From Arthrobacter sp. efr-133-TYG-118 (GTDB taxonomy: Bacteria; Actinomycetota; Actinomycetes; Actinomycetales; Micrococcaceae), in contig NZ_JARVRH010000022.1 in the NCBI RefSeq assembly GCF_030209755.1, positions 62,001-126,000 of the forward strand: a DNA stretch of 64,000 nucleotides, written 5' to 3'. This document shows positions 46,899 through 55,205 of the stretch, in pieces. Position 1 is the stretch's first letter. Each line of letters opens with the position of its first letter. The notes under the pieces were generated by a model. It saw nothing but the letters and a program-made list of their open reading frames with translations, ran no database searches and was not told where the DNA came from. The translations under genes and the position numbers were made by a program.

Positions 46899-48191
46899 AT
46901 GGCGATCACAGGCCGCTTTGTGCTGCTGGTTTTCGCCGCATTGGCCCCCTTGCTGCTGTTTCCCGCCTGGGGTACGGTCCTGCTCACCTCCGCCGTGCTG
47001 CTGGCGCTCGTGTTGTCCGACCTCCTGCTGGCCGCCTCGCCGGCCAAGATCGCCCTGCGGCGGAAGGATCCCGGGAATGTCACCCTGCATGCGGAAACGG
47101 AATCCGTTCTGACGCTGGAAAACGGCAACCAGCGGACCTTCCGGGGAATGGTGCGTGACGCCTGGCAGCCCTCCGCAGGGACCGTCGCCCCGGTCCAGCG
47201 CGTCGAAATCCCGGCTGGTGAGCGGCGGCGAATGTCGGTAGCGCTGAGGCCAACACGGCGCGGCGACCTGACGGCACCGCACGTCACTCTGCGTTCCTTC
47301 GGTCCGCTTGGCCTGGCTGCCAGGCAACGTACCGTAGCCCTTCCCGGCCGTCTTCGCGTCCTGCCGCCGTTCCATTCCAAGCGGCATTTGCCGTCCAAGC
47401 TGCGGAAACTGCGGGAGCTCGACGGCAAGGCGGCGGTGCAGATCCGCGGGGCCGGCACCGAGTTCGATTCCCTCCGCGATTACGTCCGGGGCGACGACGT
47501 GCGCTCCATCGACTGGCGGGCAACCGCCCGGCGCACCGCCGTCGTCGTCCGGACCTGGCGACCCGAACGGGACCGCCGCGTCGTGATCATGCTGGACACC
47601 TCGCGCACGGCTGCAGCCCGAATCGACGACGAGCCCCGCCTGGACACCGGGATGGAAGCGGCGCTCCTGCTGGCTGTTCTGGCTGAGCGAGGCGGAGACC
47701 GCGTGGACTTCTTCGCCTTCGACAGGCGCGTCCGGGGGCGCGTCGATTCAGCGGCAAAAGGCAATCTCCTCGGCTCCTTGGTCCAGGCCATGGCTCCGCT
47801 GGAGGCGGAACTCATCGAGATGGACTGGGCCCAGGTCCCGGCCCAGGTACGGGCCATATCCGCGCACCGTTCCCTCGTAGTCCTGTTGACCTCGCTCGAC
47901 AGCGGCGCCCCCGAGGAGGGACTCATTCCCTTGGTGGCGCAACTCGTGCGGCAGCACGTCGTGCTGCTTGGATCGGTCCGGGACCCATTACTGGGGCGAA
48001 TGAAGGAAGAACGCGCGACGGCGAGCCAGGTCTTCCGTGCCTCGGCCGCCGAACGTGCCCTGCTGGACCGTGAGGCCGTGAGCGCCCAATTGCGCCAGCT
48101 CGGCGCGGAGGTCGTCGACGCCGAGCCGTTGGAACTGCCGCCGCTCTTGGCGGACGCGTACATTCGGCTGAAGGCTGCGGGCCGCTTGTAG
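46899..48191 (+). CDS. DUF58-domain (VWA-like) protein
   Basis: A 430-residue protein with two N-terminal membrane helices (about 4-45), a beta-rich extracellular or linker part, and the DUF58 core: YVRGDDVRSIDWRATARR, then RVVIMLDTSRT, where Asp-x-Ser could form a MIDAS-like metal site. DUF58 proteins are the usual partners of MoxR ATPases. The gap of 38 nt to moxR keeps it in the operon. Its target here is unknown; envelope homeostasis is a guess from the divergent mtrAB-lpqB neighbours. Confidence 0.88.
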   Translation: MAITGRFVLLVFAALAPLLLFPAWGTVLLTSAVLLALVLSDLLLAASPAKIALRRKDPGNVTLHAETESVLTLENGNQRTFRGMVRDAWQPSAGTVAPVQRVEIPAGERRRMSVALRPTRRGDLTAPHVTLRSFGPLGLAARQRTVALPGRLRVLPPFHSKRHLPSKLRKLRELDGKAAVQIRGAGTEFDSLRDYVRGDDVRSIDWRATARRTAVVVRTWRPERDRRVVIMLDTSRTAAARIDDEPRLDTGMEAALLLAVLAERGGDRVDFFAFDRRVRGRVDSAAKGNLLGSLVQAMAPLEAELIEMDWAQVPAQVRAISAHRSLVVLLTSLDSGAPEEGLIPLVAQLVRQHVVLLGSVRDPLLGRMKEERATASQVFRASAAERALLDREAVSAQLRQLGAEVVDAEPLELPPLLADAYIRLKAAGRL

Positions 48192-48244
48192 CCTGTGAAC
48201 GCGCCGAGTCCAGAAATCAACAACCCGAAATCCGAGGAAAGCAC

Positions 48245-48979
48245 ATGAACACACCCATCTACGAGCTGGCGCTTGGCCGCAAGTTCCGGCAGTTGCAGCC
48301 TGAACTCCAGGACTATTTCTCCCTTGCCCCGGGCTCCGGATCCTACGGAATCGGCGAGGGCGTCTTCGACGTGGTCGGTTGCCGGCAAAAGTGGCTCCGC
48401 CCCCTCCTTGCCACGGTTGCAGGGGAAGAGGCCTTCTTCCCGGAGTACGGCGAGCGCGTCCCGTTCCGCATCGAAAACCATGCGCACCTTGATCCGTTCG
48501 GACGGTCCAGCCTCACGGCCAGGCGTGAAATTTTCTTTCCCGGGCACACCCGGTTGTTCCATGACACCACTGTCGCGGAGACCACCAACGACGGCGGCAC
48601 CCGCCTGGTCGACTATGTGGGCCGATACCGCAGGCTTGCCACGGCATTGGATCTGGATGTCACGCCAGAGGGGCGCCTTCGCGGCGTCTCGGGTGCCTCG
48701 CGTTTGTTCCTGGGTCCGCTGAGGCTCACCTTGCCGGCTTCCCTTGACGCGAAGGCCTACGCGGAGCAGTGGTGGGATGCGGCAGAAGGCAAGCATCGGA
48801 TCCAGGTGAAGGTGCTTCAGCCACACGTCGGCCTTGTCCTGGTCTATGCGGGCTCCTTCGACTACCGTTTGGCGCCCTCGCTACCGGCGACGGATGGTGC
48901 CGCCGCCGCGCGAACCGCCACCGCCGCCGTCGGGCTCCCCCGCTATGCCGAGCCGGAGCGTTGGGAACGGCGCGTCTAG
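48245..48979 (+). CDS. DUF4166-domain protein
   Basis: A 244-residue soluble protein matching the DUF4166 family: YELALGRKFRQLQPELQDYF at the start, then GVFDVVG, PFRIENHAH, REIFFPG and LVDYVGRYRRL in a beta-rich body, ending in LVLVYAGSFDYR. The function is unknown. It follows the DUF58 gene by 53 nt with GAGGAAAG before the ATG and converges with the MetE-like gene, so it could be an appendage of the MoxR operon or stand alone. Confidence 0.8.
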   Translation: MNTPIYELALGRKFRQLQPELQDYFSLAPGSGSYGIGEGVFDVVGCRQKWLRPLLATVAGEEAFFPEYGERVPFRIENHAHLDPFGRSSLTARREIFFPGHTRLFHDTTVAETTNDGGTRLVDYVGRYRRLATALDLDVTPEGRLRGVSGASRLFLGPLRLTLPASLDAKAYAEQWWDAAEGKHRIQVKVLQPHVGLVLVYAGSFDYRLAPSLPATDGAAAARTATAAVGLPRYAEPERWERRV

Positions 48980-48997
48980 GCGGGGCCGGACGGCAGG

Positions 48998-50035
48998 CTA
49001 GCCCAGCGCGAGCTGGTTCAGGCCGTCCGCAATCTGGGTCAAGCGGTTCAGAACCTCTTTGGCCCCCGACGGCGAGAATCCGGCCAGCCCGTCCGACGGC
49101 GTGACACGCACAGCCCCGAGGCTCGACGCCGGTAGGCCGAGTTGGCGCCACGGCCGCCAGACGGTGTCCACAAGCTCGGCGGTGCGTGGCAGGGTTGCCC
49201 GCGGATTCTCTATGGGCAAAGCGCCCGCCCACAGGCGTTTGCCCGCTTCCACCGCGGTGGCAATCTGTTCCCATTGGCGCGTGGTGAGTGCTTTGAGCGG
49301 GAGGGCGACCCCGTCGGCTCCGGAGGAGAGGATCTGCTGGATCGGGGCTTCGATTTCCGGAACGGAAACCACGGTCTCCGCCACCCCTGCGGCCCGCAGC
49401 GCGTCGATCACCAACCGCCAGGCGCCCGTGACCTCCTCGCCCGGGATGGAGCGCAGGGTGCGGTAGCCGCTCGCCGTCGGAATGGTGCCGGCCAACACGG
49501 AAGAGATGTCCGGTTCGTCGAGCTGGACAACTATCCGGGCGCCCGGCACGGCCGCCCGGACCCGGGATACGTGCTCGGCGACGCCGGCGGCCAAGGACTC
49601 CGCAATGTCCCTGCGGGCGCCGTAGTCAAGGAGGGCCCGCTCCCCGTTATGCAAGTAGAGACCCGCCGCGAGGCTCAGGGGGCCGCGCAACTGGATCTTC
49701 AGCGCCTCGGCGGAGGATTCTTCCAAACCGGCAACGTCGGCCAGGACGTTGATGTCCGTAGCGAGGGCGGATTTCGCGCGCCGCAGGTCTTTCCCCGGGC
49801 GGTCGACCAGGCGCCAGCCGTGTGGCTGCACATCGATGGCCAACTCAACCAGGAGGGATGCCGTCCGGCCGAGGGCGTCTGAGCCGACGCCACGGTCCGG
49901 AAGTTCGGCGAGAAACGGCAGGTGCGGGCTGCCCAGCTCGCCGCGGATGATCCGGGCTGCCTCGGCAGGATCCGTTCCGGGCCAAGGGCCCAATGCCGTG
50001 GCGATGACCTGGTTCTGCGCGGTTTCGACAGGCAC
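48998..50035 (-). CDS. MetE-like barrel protein lacking the zinc ligands
   Basis: A 345-residue protein that resembles the C-terminal barrel of cobalamin-independent methionine synthase (IVVQLDEPDI; VTPSDGLAGFSPSGAKEVL at the end). MetE binds zinc through a His-x-Cys pair and a late Cys. Here the protein has no cysteine at all: the HxC position reads VSVPEIE and the late NPDCGL-type site reads TPSDGL. So it is unlikely to make methionine as MetE does. Similar proteins in mycobacteria (Rv3015c type) are uncharacterised. The GTG at 50035 sits just after the chorismate mutase stop at 50040. Confidence 0.8.
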   Translation of the reverse strand: MPVETAQNQVIATALGPWPGTDPAEAARIIRGELGSPHLPFLAELPDRGVGSDALGRTASLLVELAIDVQPHGWRLVDRPGKDLRRAKSALATDINVLADVAGLEESSAEALKIQLRGPLSLAAGLYLHNGERALLDYGARRDIAESLAAGVAEHVSRVRAAVPGARIVVQLDEPDISSVLAGTIPTASGYRTLRSIPGEEVTGAWRLVIDALRAAGVAETVVSVPEIEAPIQQILSSGADGVALPLKALTTRQWEQIATAVEAGKRLWAGALPIENPRATLPRTAELVDTVWRPWRQLGLPASSLGAVRVTPSDGLAGFSPSGAKEVLNRLTQIADGLNQLALG

Positions 50036-50039
50036 GTGT

Positions 50040-50426
50040 TCAGGCCTGCGCGATGGAAGCCTGGTGGCCTTCGGCGATTGCCTCGTGGTGGCGGATGACC
50101 TCACTGATGATGAAATTCAGGAACTTCTCAGCGAAGGCAGGATCGAGGTTCGCCTCTTCGGCGAGCCGGCGGAGCCGCGCAATCTGGGCGGACTCGCGTC
50201 CCGGGTCCCCGGCAGGAAGCTTGTGCGTCGCCTTGAGGACGCCCACTTTCTGGGTGGCCTTGAAGCGTTCCGCGAGGAGGAAGACGAGGGTGGCGTCGAT
50301 GTTGTCGATGCTGGAGCGGATGGAGAGCAACTCGTCCATAACGGCCTGGTCCACGCGGCCGGCGAGGGAGCTGGCGGAAGGATCGAAGGAGTCGGCGTCG
50401 GGGAGGGCGTGGTTCTGCTCGGTCAT
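50040..50426 (-). CDS. Chorismate mutase, AroQ type
   Basis: A 128-residue all-helical AroQ-fold enzyme that converts chorismate to prephenate for phenylalanine and tyrosine. It shows LLSIRSSIDNIDATLVFLLAERF (helix 1 with Arg), KATQKVGVLKATHKLPAGD and the helix with NFIISEVIRHHEAI. An N-terminal extension of about 30 residues precedes the fold. No signal peptide, so cytosolic. The ATG has GGAGGA directly upstream. The MetE-like gene begins 4 nt after its stop and may be co-expressed. Confidence 0.9.
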   Translation of the reverse strand: MTEQNHALPDADSFDPSASSLAGRVDQAVMDELLSIRSSIDNIDATLVFLLAERFKATQKVGVLKATHKLPAGDPGRESAQIARLRRLAEEANLDPAFAEKFLNFIISEVIRHHEAIAEGHQASIAQA

Positions 50427-50504
50427 TCCTCCAGTCTAGGGTGTGCCGGCCGGCCCTTGAGGGGCAGAATGGGCATGTCCGCGCCGATGAGAAGGAGAGC
50501 ACGC

Positions 50505-51164
50505 ATGAAAATCGCAGTTCTTGGCACCGGAATGGTGGGGCACACTCTGGCCGGCAAATTGGTGGCGGTAGGCCACGAGGTCATCATGGGTTCCCGGGAG
50601 GCCGGCAATCCCAAGGGGACGGAGTGGGCGGCGCAGGCAGGTCCGGGAGCAAGCTCCGGTTCCTTCGCGCAGGCCGCAGCCATGGCCGAGATCGTGGTCA
50701 ATGCAACCCCCGGCACGGTCTCGCTCGCTGCGTTGAGTGAAGCCGGGGCGGCGAACCTGGCGGGCAAGGTCCTGGTGGATGTGTCCAACCCGCTGGACTT
50801 TTCTGCCGGCTTCCCGCCGTCGCTGTCCGTGTGCAATACCGACAGCATTGCCGAAACCATCCAGCGTTCTTTCCCCAAGGCCCGTGTGGTCAAGGCCCTC
50901 AACACCTTGGAGGCGCCGTTGATGGTTGACCCGCTCAGGCTTGCCGATGGCGCCCATGACGTCTTCGTGGCGGGGAACGACGACGATGCGAAGGCCACCG
51001 TCGTCGCGCTCCTGCGGGAGTTCGGCTGGCTCCCGGAACACATCCATGACCTGGGCGGGCTCGATGTCGCCCGCGGCCTTGAAATGTGGATGCCGCTGTG
51101 GCTCCGGATCTTCATGCGCCAGCCGAAGGACAAGCTCTTCAACATCAGCATCGTGTCCGAATAG
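50505..51164 (+). CDS. F420-NADP-reductase-like oxidoreductase
   Basis: A 219-residue Rossmann protein with KIAVLGTGMVGHTLAGKL (dinucleotide-binding Gly residues at 8, 10 and 13) and GSREAGN, as in coenzyme-F420-dependent NADP oxidoreductases (COG2085). The later VDVSNPLDFSAGFPPSLS and VVKALNTLEAPLMVDP also fit. Many members bind NADP but not F420, so the cofactor pair is unsettled. ATG at 50505 has GAAGGAG at 50491-50497. It diverges from chorismate mutase and ends before a strong terminator. Confidence 0.82.
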   Translation: MKIAVLGTGMVGHTLAGKLVAVGHEVIMGSREAGNPKGTEWAAQAGPGASSGSFAQAAAMAEIVVNATPGTVSLAALSEAGAANLAGKVLVDVSNPLDFSAGFPPSLSVCNTDSIAETIQRSFPKARVVKALNTLEAPLMVDPLRLADGAHDVFVAGNDDDAKATVVALLREFGWLPEHIHDLGGLDVARGLEMWMPLWLRIFMRQPKDKLFNISIVSE

Positions 51165-51179
51165 CCGCGGCCGAACGGA

Positions 51180-51212
51180 CATGCCCGCCCTTCGCGGAGA
51201 AGGGCGGGCATG
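51180..51212. terminator. Bidirectional terminator
   Basis: A perfect 14-bp GC-rich stem (51180-51193 with 51199-51212) and a 5-nt loop, between the convergent F420-reductase-like gene and the peptide ABC ATPase gene. No T-run, which is common for this GC content. Confidence 0.8.
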
Positions 51213-51245
51213 CGTGTCCTCGCGGAACGGGGCTTGCGTGGCGGG

Positions 51246-52955
51246 CTAGATGCCCAGCAGCGCGCGGTTCTCTTCCCGGCGTCGGGCCTGTTCTTCAGGG
51301 TCCGGCACCGGCAGCGAGGCGATGAGCTTGCGTGTGTAGTCGTGCTGGGGGTTGCCCATGATCTGGCTGCCGATCCCTTGCTCCACGAGCTGGCCCTTGT
51401 ACAACACGCCCACCCAATGGGAGAGAATGTCCACGACGGCGAGGTCGTGGCTAATGAACAGCGCGGCAAAACCGAACTCTTCCTGTATGTCCTTGAACAG
51501 TTCCAGGACCTTTGCCTGCACGGAAACGTCGAGGGCCGAGGTCGGCTCGTCGGCGATCAGGAGGCGCGGGTTGAGCGCGAGCGAACGCGCCAGCGAGGCG
51601 CGTTGGCGCTGCCCGCCGGAGAGCTCGTGCGGGAAGCGTTCAGCGTACGACGCCGGCAGCTGCACCGATTCGAGCAACTGCGCCACGCGCAGGCGTGCTT
51701 GAGCCGGGCTTGGGTGGGTATGGATCAGCAGCGGTTCCGCGACGCACTCACCGATGGTCAGGTGAGGGTTGAACGAGGCGGCCGGGTCCTGGAAGACAAA
51801 GCCGATGTCCTTGCGCAGCGGCTTGAACGTGTGCTCCTTGAAGCCGAGCATTTCGTAGCCGAGGACCTTGAGGCTGCCGCCGGTTGCCCTGTTGAGGCCC
51901 GCGATGGCGCGGCCGATGGTGGACTTGCCGGAACCGGACTCGCCAACCAGGCCAAAGACCTCGTTCTCCGAGACCGTGAAGCTGACGTTGTCCACGGCCT
52001 TGAACCCTGGCTTGCCAAGGCGGCCCGGATACTCGATGGTGAGGTTCTTTGCCTCAACCAGGATCTTCCCACTTTGGTGCAACCGTTCGGTGGCCCCCTC
52101 GGACGCCGAGTTGCGGCCGAGGTGCGGCACGGCGGCCAGCAGCTTCTTGGTGTAATCCTGCTTGGGCTCGGCGAAAAGGACCCTGGCGGTGGCCTCTTCG
52201 ACGACATCGCCCTGGTACATGACAACGACGCGGTCGGCCAAGTCGGCCACGACACCCATATTGTGCGTAATGAGCACGATCGAGGTGCCGTACTTGTCCC
52301 GCAAGTCCCGGAGCAACTGAAGGATCTCGGCCTGGACAGTGACGTCGAGGGCCGTCGTCGGCTCGTCCGCCACGATCAAACCCGGGTTCAAGGCGAGCGC
52401 AGCCGCGATGACGACGCGTTGCTTCTGGCCACCGGAAAGCTGGTGGGGATAGTAGTTGACGCGGGTTTCGGGATCGGGGATGCCCACCTTCCGCAGAGCT
52501 TCGGTGGCCCGCTTCTTGGCTTCCTTGGCCGAGATACGGTGTCCGTCCGAGGCATGGGCCCGGATGCCTTCGGCGATCTGCCAGCCGACCGTGAACACCG
52601 GGTTCAGGGCCGTTGACGGTTCCTGGAAGACCATGGCCACGTCGCGGCCACGGATCTTGCGGAGTTTGGACGCACTGACGCTGATGACGTTGTTGCCGTT
52701 GATCAGCACGGCACCGGAGCTGATGGCCGTTTCAGGGAGCAGGCCGAGGATGGTCTTGGCCGTGACAGTCTTGCCGGAACCCGACTCTCCTACGATCGCC
52801 AGCACTTCGCCGGCCTTGACCTCGAGGCTGACGTCCTTGACCGCGTAGACGTCGCCGCTGTCGGTGGCAAAGGTGACTTTGAGCCGTTCGATGTCCAGGA
52901 CGGGCTGCCCGGATGGCAGCGGCTGGTCCGAAATGTTGCCGATATTGGTGGTCAT
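51246..52955 (-). CDS. Peptide ABC importer, fused two-domain ATPase (DppD-DppF)
   Basis: A 569-residue protein made of two complete nucleotide-binding domains. The first has Walker A GESGSGKT (56-63) and LSGGQ (173-177). The second has Walker A GESGSGKS (338-345) and its own LSGGQ and LIADEPTSALDVSVQ. Each is of the oligopeptide/dipeptide type, so one polypeptide replaces DppD and DppF. It shares ATGA at 52952-52955 with the upstream permease gene and ends the dpp operon. The substrate could be di- or oligopeptides or another solute of this family. Confidence 0.93.
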   Translation of the reverse strand: MTTNIGNISDQPLPSGQPVLDIERLKVTFATDSGDVYAVKDVSLEVKAGEVLAIVGESGSGKTVTAKTILGLLPETAISSGAVLINGNNVISVSASKLRKIRGRDVAMVFQEPSTALNPVFTVGWQIAEGIRAHASDGHRISAKEAKKRATEALRKVGIPDPETRVNYYPHQLSGGQKQRVVIAAALALNPGLIVADEPTTALDVTVQAEILQLLRDLRDKYGTSIVLITHNMGVVADLADRVVVMYQGDVVEEATARVLFAEPKQDYTKKLLAAVPHLGRNSASEGATERLHQSGKILVEAKNLTIEYPGRLGKPGFKAVDNVSFTVSENEVFGLVGESGSGKSTIGRAIAGLNRATGGSLKVLGYEMLGFKEHTFKPLRKDIGFVFQDPAASFNPHLTIGECVAEPLLIHTHPSPAQARLRVAQLLESVQLPASYAERFPHELSGGQRQRASLARSLALNPRLLIADEPTSALDVSVQAKVLELFKDIQEEFGFAALFISHDLAVVDILSHWVGVLYKGQLVEQGIGSQIMGNPQHDYTRKLIASLPVPDPEEQARRREENRALLGI

Positions 52956-54001
52956 GCCTTACCTGCTTCTGGGCTGCCTGATTCCGGTTTGGGAGCGGTG
53001 GTGGCCCCTGTGTTCGTGCCGTCGGTTCCTGCCGCGGCCTTGGAGCGGGAGGCCTTGCCTCCGGCACGCTTGCGGCCGCGTAGGCGGGGATCGTTGAGGT
53101 CGTTGATGCTTTCGCCGACCAAAGTCAGCCCCAGCACAGTGAGGACGATCGCGATGCCGGGGAAGACTCCAGTCCACCAAATGCCGGAGGACGCGTCCGC
53201 CATGGCCTTGTTGAGGTCGAAGCCCCACTCCGCGGCCGAGGACGGTTCAATGCCGAAGCCCAGGAAGCCAAGGCCGGCAAGGGTCAGGATCGCCTCGGAG
53301 GCGTTCAGGGTGAACATCAGCGGAAGCGTCCTGGTGGCGTTCTTGAAGATGTGCCGGGTGATGATCCGAACGCTGGACGCGCCCAGTACCATGGCCGACT
53401 CCACGAACGGCTCGGCCTTGAGCCTGATGGTTTCGGCCCGGATCACGCGGAAATACTGCGGAACGAACACCACGGTGATCGAGAAGGCGCAGGCGAGGAT
53501 GCCGCCCCAGAAGCTCGACTGGCCACGGCTGATGACGATCGACATGACGATCGCCAGGAGCAGGGAAGGAAAGGCATAAATAGCATCGGCGATGACTACC
53601 AGCACCCGGTCCAGCCACCCACCGAAGTAACCACTGAGCAGGCCCAGCGCCACGCCGAGGAAGATGGACATCACCACGGCGACGACGATCACGGTCACGG
53701 CGGTCTGTGAACCCCACAGGACGCGGGAGAGAACGTCATAGCCGCCGACTGTGGTGCCGAGCAGGTGCTTGCTGCTGGGAGCCTCCTGGGTCGGGAACGA
53801 TCCGGAAGCGTCACTCAGTTGGGAATATCCGTACGGTGCGATGAACGGCGCGAGCACCGTCGAGAGAAGGAAGATCCCGGTCAGCACAAGCCCGGTGATG
53901 AGCATGCCCCGCTGGAGGCCAACGCTCTTGTTGACGTGGGAAATGACAGGAAGTCCGGACAGGAAGGATTTCTTCCGTCCTGAAATTGTTGCAGTGCTCA
54001 T
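52952..54001 (-). CDS. Peptide ABC importer permease (DppC-like)
   Basis: A 349-residue permease with six helices from about 35 to 310. The GsiC/DppC-type loop EAILTLAGLGFLGFGIEPSSAAEWG includes the coupling motif. An N-terminal cytosolic stretch (about 28 residues) and a Lys/Ala/Thr-rich C-terminal tail flank the core. It starts 1 nt after the dppB-like stop and overlaps the ATPase gene. It should pair with the DppB-like permease in the membrane. Confidence 0.92.
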   Translation of the reverse strand: MSTATISGRKKSFLSGLPVISHVNKSVGLQRGMLITGLVLTGIFLLSTVLAPFIAPYGYSQLSDASGSFPTQEAPSSKHLLGTTVGGYDVLSRVLWGSQTAVTVIVVAVVMSIFLGVALGLLSGYFGGWLDRVLVVIADAIYAFPSLLLAIVMSIVISRGQSSFWGGILACAFSITVVFVPQYFRVIRAETIRLKAEPFVESAMVLGASSVRIITRHIFKNATRTLPLMFTLNASEAILTLAGLGFLGFGIEPSSAAEWGFDLNKAMADASSGIWWTGVFPGIAIVLTVLGLTLVGESINDLNDPRLRGRKRAGGKASRSKAAAGTDGTNTGATTAPKPESGSPEAGKA

Positions 54002-54002
54002 G

Positions 54003-55091
54003 TCAGTACCTCACTCGCGGGTCGATCAGCGCGGCGACGACGTCCACGACGAAGTTGGTAAATGCGACGATGACGGCCAGCAGCACCACGATGCCCTGGA
54101 CCGCGACGAAGTCCCGGGCGTTCAGGTACTGGACCAGCTGGTAGCCAAGTCCCTTCCATTCGAAGGTGGTCTCGGTGAGCACGGCTCCGCCGAGCATCAG
54201 GGCGATTTGCAAGCCCATGACGGTGATGATGGGGATGAGCGCCGGCTTGTAGGCGTGCTTCGTCACGAGTCGGAACTCGCTGACGCCGCGGGAACGGCCG
54301 GCCTCGACGTAATCCTTGCCCAGCGTTCCGATGACATTGGTCCGGACGAGGCGCAGGAAGACTCCGGCGGTTAGGAGACCCAGGGCAATAGCCGGAAGCA
54401 CCGCGTGCGACACGACGTCGCCCAGAGCGGTGAGATTGCCGCTGCGCAGCGCGTCGAGCCAATAAATGCCGGTGGGAGCGGCCAGTTGGCCCATGGTCAG
54501 CTCAGTGCGGGTGGACACCCGCCCGGCCACTGGGAGCCATCCGAGCCAAACCGAGAACGTCAGCTTGAGCAGGAGTCCGGAGAAGAAGACCGGAGTGGCG
54601 TAGCAGAGGATGGCAAAGCAGCGCAGGAAGGCGTCTGTCGCCTTGTCGCGCCGTTGTGCGGCGATCATGCCCAGCGGGATGCCGACCGCGAGAGCCACGA
54701 TCAGTGCGTTGATCGACAGCTCGAGGGTGGCTGCGCCGAAGGTCGACAGCATTTCGACGACGGGGCGCCGGTCCGTGATGGTGGTGCCGAAGTTACCCGT
54801 GACCAACTGGCCCAGGTATTCGAAGTACTGGATGATGATCGGCCGGTCGTAACCGGCGTCGTGGATTCGCTGCGCCAGGACATCCGGGGGAAGCCGGCCG
54901 CCCTGCGCTGCGGTGATGGGGTCTCCGATGACCCGCATGAGGAAGAAAACCAGAGTCACGAGGATGAAGATCGTGGGAATGATCAGGAAGAACCTGACCA
55001 CGATGTACCTGCCGAGACCCCCGCCCGCTGATTTACTCTTGGGAGCGACCGCGTCCGGTTCGACGTCGGGCACCTCTATAAGTGTTGTCAT
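54003..55091 (-). CDS. Peptide ABC importer permease (DppB-like)
   Basis: A 362-residue permease with an N-terminal helix (RYIVVRFFLIIPTIFILVTLVFF, read over 23 residues), an extracellular loop with PDVLAQRIHDAGYDRPIIIQY, and five more helices carrying GVFLRLVRTNVIGTL and DYVEAGRSRGVSE, the EAA coupling motif. It is the first permease of the operon and follows the binding-protein gene after 114 nt that hold a hairpin. An N-terminal extension of 28 residues is likely cytosolic. Confidence 0.92.
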   Translation of the reverse strand: MTTLIEVPDVEPDAVAPKSKSAGGGLGRYIVVRFFLIIPTIFILVTLVFFLMRVIGDPITAAQGGRLPPDVLAQRIHDAGYDRPIIIQYFEYLGQLVTGNFGTTITDRRPVVEMLSTFGAATLELSINALIVALAVGIPLGMIAAQRRDKATDAFLRCFAILCYATPVFFSGLLLKLTFSVWLGWLPVAGRVSTRTELTMGQLAAPTGIYWLDALRSGNLTALGDVVSHAVLPAIALGLLTAGVFLRLVRTNVIGTLGKDYVEAGRSRGVSEFRLVTKHAYKPALIPIITVMGLQIALMLGGAVLTETTFEWKGLGYQLVQYLNARDFVAVQGIVVLLAVIVAFTNFVVDVVAALIDPRVRY

Positions 55092-55159
55092 TGCTACCTA
55101 AAGTTCATTGCCCGCGGATCGCGCGGGGTTTTGCTCAAATGAGAGGCAATCAGCAATAA

Positions 55160-55194
55160 GGGGAGGCAAAGCACCTGTTGGCACCCGCCTCCCC
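55160..55194 (-). terminator. Hairpin between the binding-protein and permease genes
   Basis: GGGGAGGC at 55160-55167 pairs with GCCTCCCC at 55187-55194 around a 19-nt loop. The position, just downstream of the binding-protein gene, fits a partial terminator or RNA-stabilising stem that lets the binding protein be made in excess over the permeases. Confidence 0.55.
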
Positions 55195-55205
55195 CTACCG
55201 GCTGC

